From Actinomycetota bacterium (GTDB taxonomy: Bacteria; Actinomycetota; Geothermincolia; Fen-727; Anoxymicrobiaceae): DNA of 25,088 nt. The notes beneath the pieces are model-generated. The model made no database searches. It was not told where the DNA came from and saw nothing but the letters and a program-made list of their open reading frames with translations. Made by a program: the position numbers and the translations under genes. The stretch lies in contig JAHIPE010000091.1 in the NCBI GenBank assembly GCA_018894655.1, positions 1 through 25,088 of the forward strand. The letters are read 5' to 3'. Shown one piece after another: positions 22,531-25,088 of this stretch (positions within the stretch are counted from its first letter, which is position 1; each line of letters starts with the position of its first letter).

Positions 22531-23422
22531 CTTCAAGTACTTTATAAAGGAATCCGCTTCCAGCATGCGCCGCAACATGGCCCTGACCGTGGCCGCGGTG
22601 ATGGTTACCAGCCTCTCGCTCATCATCCTTGGCGGGGTGAGCATGTTCGTGCACACCGGCAACGGACTGGCCGCGGACATGAAGGAGAGGGTTGACGAGA
22701 TAAGGGTTTTCCTTAACGAAGACATTACGGTGGAGGAGCGGGAAAGCCTGGAGAGATTCATCAGCAATATGGACGAGGTCAAGAGTGCCAAGTATATCTC
22801 CAAGGAAGAGGCCATCGAGGAGTTCAGGAAGATGTACGAGGACCAGCAGGGCATGCTGGACGAGATCGAGGGTAACCCGTTTCCCGCGGAGTTCAAGGTC
22901 CAAATGATAGACCCCAAGTACAACACCACGGTTGCCAAGCGCCTGGAAGGCCGGCCCGAGGTGAGCACCGACGAGAACGGGAAGAAGGAGATAAAGAACC
23001 CCAGGGACGTTGTGAATAAAGTCCTCCGCTGGACCGGGGCCATCCAGAAGGGGGGGATAGTGATAGTCATAGCGTTCGGCATCGTAGCGATAGCGCTGGT
23101 CTCCATCACCATCAGGATGGCGATATACTCGCGCCGCAAGGAGATTGGCGTCATGAAGCTTGTGGGCGCCACCAACTGGTTCATAAGGTGGCCGTTCATA
23201 TTCGAGGGAGTGGTTGAAGGTTTCATGGGCGCTATTGTGGCGATAATCGCCGCGATGCTCATCAACTCCTGGATCATCTCGAGGATCGAGTCGGCCGCGG
23301 AGAACGTGAACCTGGTGGGGGGAGGCTATGTCGCCCTGCTCTCGGTGCTTCTCCTCTTCATCGGCATCTTCATCGGCGCGATTGGGAGCGCACTTGCGCT
23401 CAGAAGGTATATCGAGGTATAG
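22520..23422 (+). CDS. ftsX: Cell-division ABC transporter permease FtsX
   Basis: The 300-residue membrane protein has the FtsX topology: one membrane segment near the N-terminus (about 21-43), an extracytoplasmic domain (about 44-175) that in homologues activates peptidoglycan hydrolases or their adaptors, and three further segments (about 177-199, 226-252, 268-291). The cytoplasmic loop YSRRKEIGVMKLVGATNW contacts the ATPase in the family. ATG 22520 is chosen over the upstream GTG at 22487 because it gives the family N-terminus FKYFIKES. It overlaps ftsE by 11 bases and is followed by a PDZ-protease gene, the ftsEX-ctp order of Bacillus. Confidence 0.95.
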   Translation: MAVNFKYFIKESASSMRRNMALTVAAVMVTSLSLIILGGVSMFVHTGNGLAADMKERVDEIRVFLNEDITVEERESLERFISNMDEVKSAKYISKEEAIEEFRKMYEDQQGMLDEIEGNPFPAEFKVQMIDPKYNTTVAKRLEGRPEVSTDENGKKEIKNPRDVVNKVLRWTGAIQKGGIVIVIAFGIVAIALVSITIRMAIYSRRKEIGVMKLVGATNWFIRWPFIFEGVVEGFMGAIVAIIAAMLINSWIISRIESAAENVNLVGGGYVALLSVLLLFIGIFIGAIGSALALRRYIEV

Positions 23423-23525
23423 GACGCCGGGTTCTCGCGGTGACGCATCCCCTCCTATCCTTTAGGTGCTTTTCCGTTTAGAATAAATCAATCGAGCAGG
23501 CTGCGACGCGGACAACGGGAGACGC

Positions 23526-24905
23526 ATGGACGAGCAGAACGACGGCGGCTGGGAGCAACAGTACTATCAAGGGGCTCCCCCCTACCACCAGGCGCCTCCG
23601 CCACCGCCGCGGCGCGGGCTTTCGCGGCGCGGGTGGGTTTTACTCGGCGTCGCCCTGGGGCTCCTCGCGCTCGGCGTCCTCGTAGGCGCGGGCTTCCTGG
23701 TCGACCGTGTTCTTTTTCCTCCCGAGAAGAGCAAGGAGTTTGTCCTCAGCGACTCGACTTCTTACCAGGAGGCGCTGTTCGACATCCGCGACTACTACCT
23801 CCGCGACTACTCCGAGAGCGATATAAAGGACGCGGCCCAGAAGGCCGTCGAAGAGGAGAAGAGAAAGGGCGAGAAATCCAAGGAGGTACTCCTGGACGTT
23901 GGGTTGAGCGCCCTGACGGAAGCGCTTGGAGACGACCACAGCATTTACCTGACGCCGGGTGAGAACAAGAGGCTCAGCGAGGACCTCAGTGGGAGTTTCT
24001 TCGGGGTGGGATTTACGCTGCGAGTCAACGAAGACGAGGAGCGGCCGGAAGTGGTCAGCGTGATAGAGGGCTCCCCCAGTGAAAAGGCGGGGGTCAAGGC
24101 GGGAGACATCATCACGGCGGTTGACGGCGAGGACACCAAGGGGCAGAGCCTCGACGGGGTGGTCCTGAGAATCCGGGGGAAGAAGGGCACCGATGTAACG
24201 CTTGACGTCAAACGCCCGAAGGAAGACGAGGACCTCACGTTCAAGATCACCAGGGACAAGATAGAGATACCCGACTTCGAGTCCGAGATAATCGACGGCC
24301 GCTACGGCGTGCTCCGCGTGTTCGAGCACAACAAGGGGATAGCGGAGAAGATCAGGGAGGCGGTCAGGGACATGCAGGAGAAGGGCGTCCAGGGGTTCAT
24401 GCTGGACCTTCGAAACAACCCCGGCGGGCTATTGGACGAAGCAGTCAAGACGGTCAGTATCTTCGTGAACGATGGGACCGTGGTCTCCTACCAGACAAAG
24501 GGGCACGACAGGGTGGACGAGCCGGCCCAGGGAAACGCTCTGACTGACCTGCCGCTGGTGGTGCTTGTCAACGAGGGCAGCGCGAGCTCGTCGGAGATAG
24601 TCGCGGGGGCGTTGAGGGACTTGGGCCGTGCGGTGCTGGTGGGCACCAAGACTTTCGGGAAAGGCTCCGTTCAGAAGATGTATGACCTGGACAACGATGG
24701 GGCATTGAAGCTGACCGTTTCCCTGTACTACCTGCCGGACGGCGAGTCCATCGAAGGCGAGGGTATCGAGCCCGAGGTGGTGGTGAAAGTCGAGGACGAC
24801 CTCGAGGCCCAGGAGCAGCAACAGTTTGACAGGGCAAAGAAGATCCTTCAGAACCTCATCGAAGGGAAGCCTGCTACGGGCGCCGCCTTGCGCCCCGCCG
24901 CCTGA
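23526..24905 (+). CDS. ctpA: Carboxyl-terminal processing protease (S41 family, PDZ)
   Basis: The 459-residue protease has a proline-rich cytoplasmic N-terminus (PPPPPRR at about 24-30), one membrane anchor (about 37-60) and an extracytoplasmic body. The PDZ domain spans about 158-230 (FFGVGFTLRV, GSPSEKAGVKAGDIITAVDG). The S41 core has GFMLDLRNNPGGLLDEAV, then NEGSASSSE with Ser354 as predicted nucleophile and TFGKGS with Lys379 as general base, 25 residues apart as in Tsp. The family cleaves C-termini of secreted or envelope proteins. The ATG has GGGAG (23517-23521) four bases upstream, and a TAGAAT (23479-23484) could be its own -10. The position after ftsEX suggests an envelope or division role. 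Confidence 0.94.
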   Translation: MDEQNDGGWEQQYYQGAPPYHQAPPPPPRRGLSRRGWVLLGVALGLLALGVLVGAGFLVDRVLFPPEKSKEFVLSDSTSYQEALFDIRDYYLRDYSESDIKDAAQKAVEEEKRKGEKSKEVLLDVGLSALTEALGDDHSIYLTPGENKRLSEDLSGSFFGVGFTLRVNEDEERPEVVSVIEGSPSEKAGVKAGDIITAVDGEDTKGQSLDGVVLRIRGKKGTDVTLDVKRPKEDEDLTFKITRDKIEIPDFESEIIDGRYGVLRVFEHNKGIAEKIREAVRDMQEKGVQGFMLDLRNNPGGLLDEAVKTVSIFVNDGTVVSYQTKGHDRVDEPAQGNALTDLPLVVLVNEGSASSSEIVAGALRDLGRAVLVGTKTFGKGSVQKMYDLDNDGALKLTVSLYYLPDGESIEGEGIEPEVVVKVEDDLEAQEQQQFDRAKKILQNLIEGKPATGAALRPAA

Positions 24906-24951
24906 GGGCGCTTTGCCCCCCTCACCCTCTCTTTCCATTCCCCTTTTCATT

Positions 24952-25088
24952 CCCCTTGAGCCGCGCCTATCAGGCGCGGCTCTGTTCAGCCCCGGGCGGC
25001 CTAAGAGACCGCCCTCAAGAGTTTGGGTGGACTCCGGGCCGGCTCCGAACCGGCCCTCACACCCCTTGAGACGCGTCTCTCAGGCGCG
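24952..25088. repeat. Cluster of GC-rich hairpins with a direct repeat
   Basis: Four palindromes follow one another: 24958-24982 (11-bp stem), 24994-25014 (GGGCGG/CCGCCC), 25036-25056 (GGGCCGG/CCGGCCC) and 25068-25079 (GAGACGCGTCTC). Bases 24952-24978 and 25062-25088 match at 24 of 27 positions, 110 bases apart. The last unit is cut by the window end. No coding sequence is visible. Confidence 0.6.
24958..24982 (+). terminator. Strong hairpin downstream of ctp, possible terminator
   Basis: GAGCCGCGCCT and AGGCGCGGCTC form a perfect 11-bp stem with an ATC loop, 53 bases after the ctp stop. Only TGTTC follows, so the T tract is poor. A pyrimidine-rich run (24915-24957) precedes it. It could be a terminator that needs little U tract or a dispersed palindrome. 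Confidence 0.5.

Noticed and set aside
1..25088. CRISPR array, prophage, rRNA or tRNA genes
   Set aside because: No regularly spaced repeats, phage genes, integrase or RNA-gene signatures were seen in a reading of the window.

Overview
The window is a GC-rich bacterial chromosome segment with every recognised gene on the + strand. Arginine AGG and isoleucine ATA codons are frequent, at least six genes start with TTG, and Shine-Dalgarno sequences are strong. Gene content and order (comFC, flgM, long-form hpf, secA with a SEC-C tail, prfB, ftsE, ftsX, ctp) match the Bacillus subtilis comF-flagellar-hpf-secA-prfB-ftsEX-ctpB neighbourhood. High GC and codon use suggest a deep-branching Actinomycetota (for example Geothermincolia-like) or another GC-rich monoderm. 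The taxonomy is inference; no rRNA or tRNA gene is present to settle it.

Region 1 (1-6795) is a sugar-nucleotide operon: a gene tail, a GT2 glycosyltransferase, an Rmd-like reductase, a mannose-1-phosphate guanylyltransferase, a Gmd-like dehydratase, a phosphomannomutase and a bifunctional phosphoglucose/phosphomannose isomerase. Together they could carry fructose-6-phosphate through mannose phosphates and GDP-mannose to a GDP-6-deoxyhexose (GDP-D-rhamnose is the best guess), which the glycosyltransferase would use.

Region 2 (6889-11102) pairs S-adenosylhomocysteine hydrolase with methylthioribose-1-phosphate isomerase, suggesting recycling of SAM by-products. Between them is a class II aldolase-fold protein that has lost the usual zinc ligands. 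A second sugar-nucleotidyltransferase follows. A 164-bp inverted-repeat element sits exactly between the first two genes.

Region 3 (11103-13461) is the accessory part, with lower GC in places. It holds comFC, a FlgM-like anti-sigma factor, a 569-bp non-coding stretch with a candidate structured RNA and two REP-like inverted repeats, a cold-shock protein, and a second copy of the 164-bp element. In B. subtilis flagellar genes occupy the place of this stretch.

Region 4 (13462-24905) is housekeeping: ribosome hibernation factor, two tandem membrane HD-domain proteins, secA, prfB with a programmed +1 frameshift, a PHP-family phosphoesterase, ftsEX behind an AT-rich promoter region, and a PDZ/S41 carboxyl-terminal protease. 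The window ends in a cluster of GC-rich hairpins after ctp. The strongest leads for something undescribed are the candidate RNA, the compensating inverted-repeat family and the metal-ligand-less aldolase homologue.
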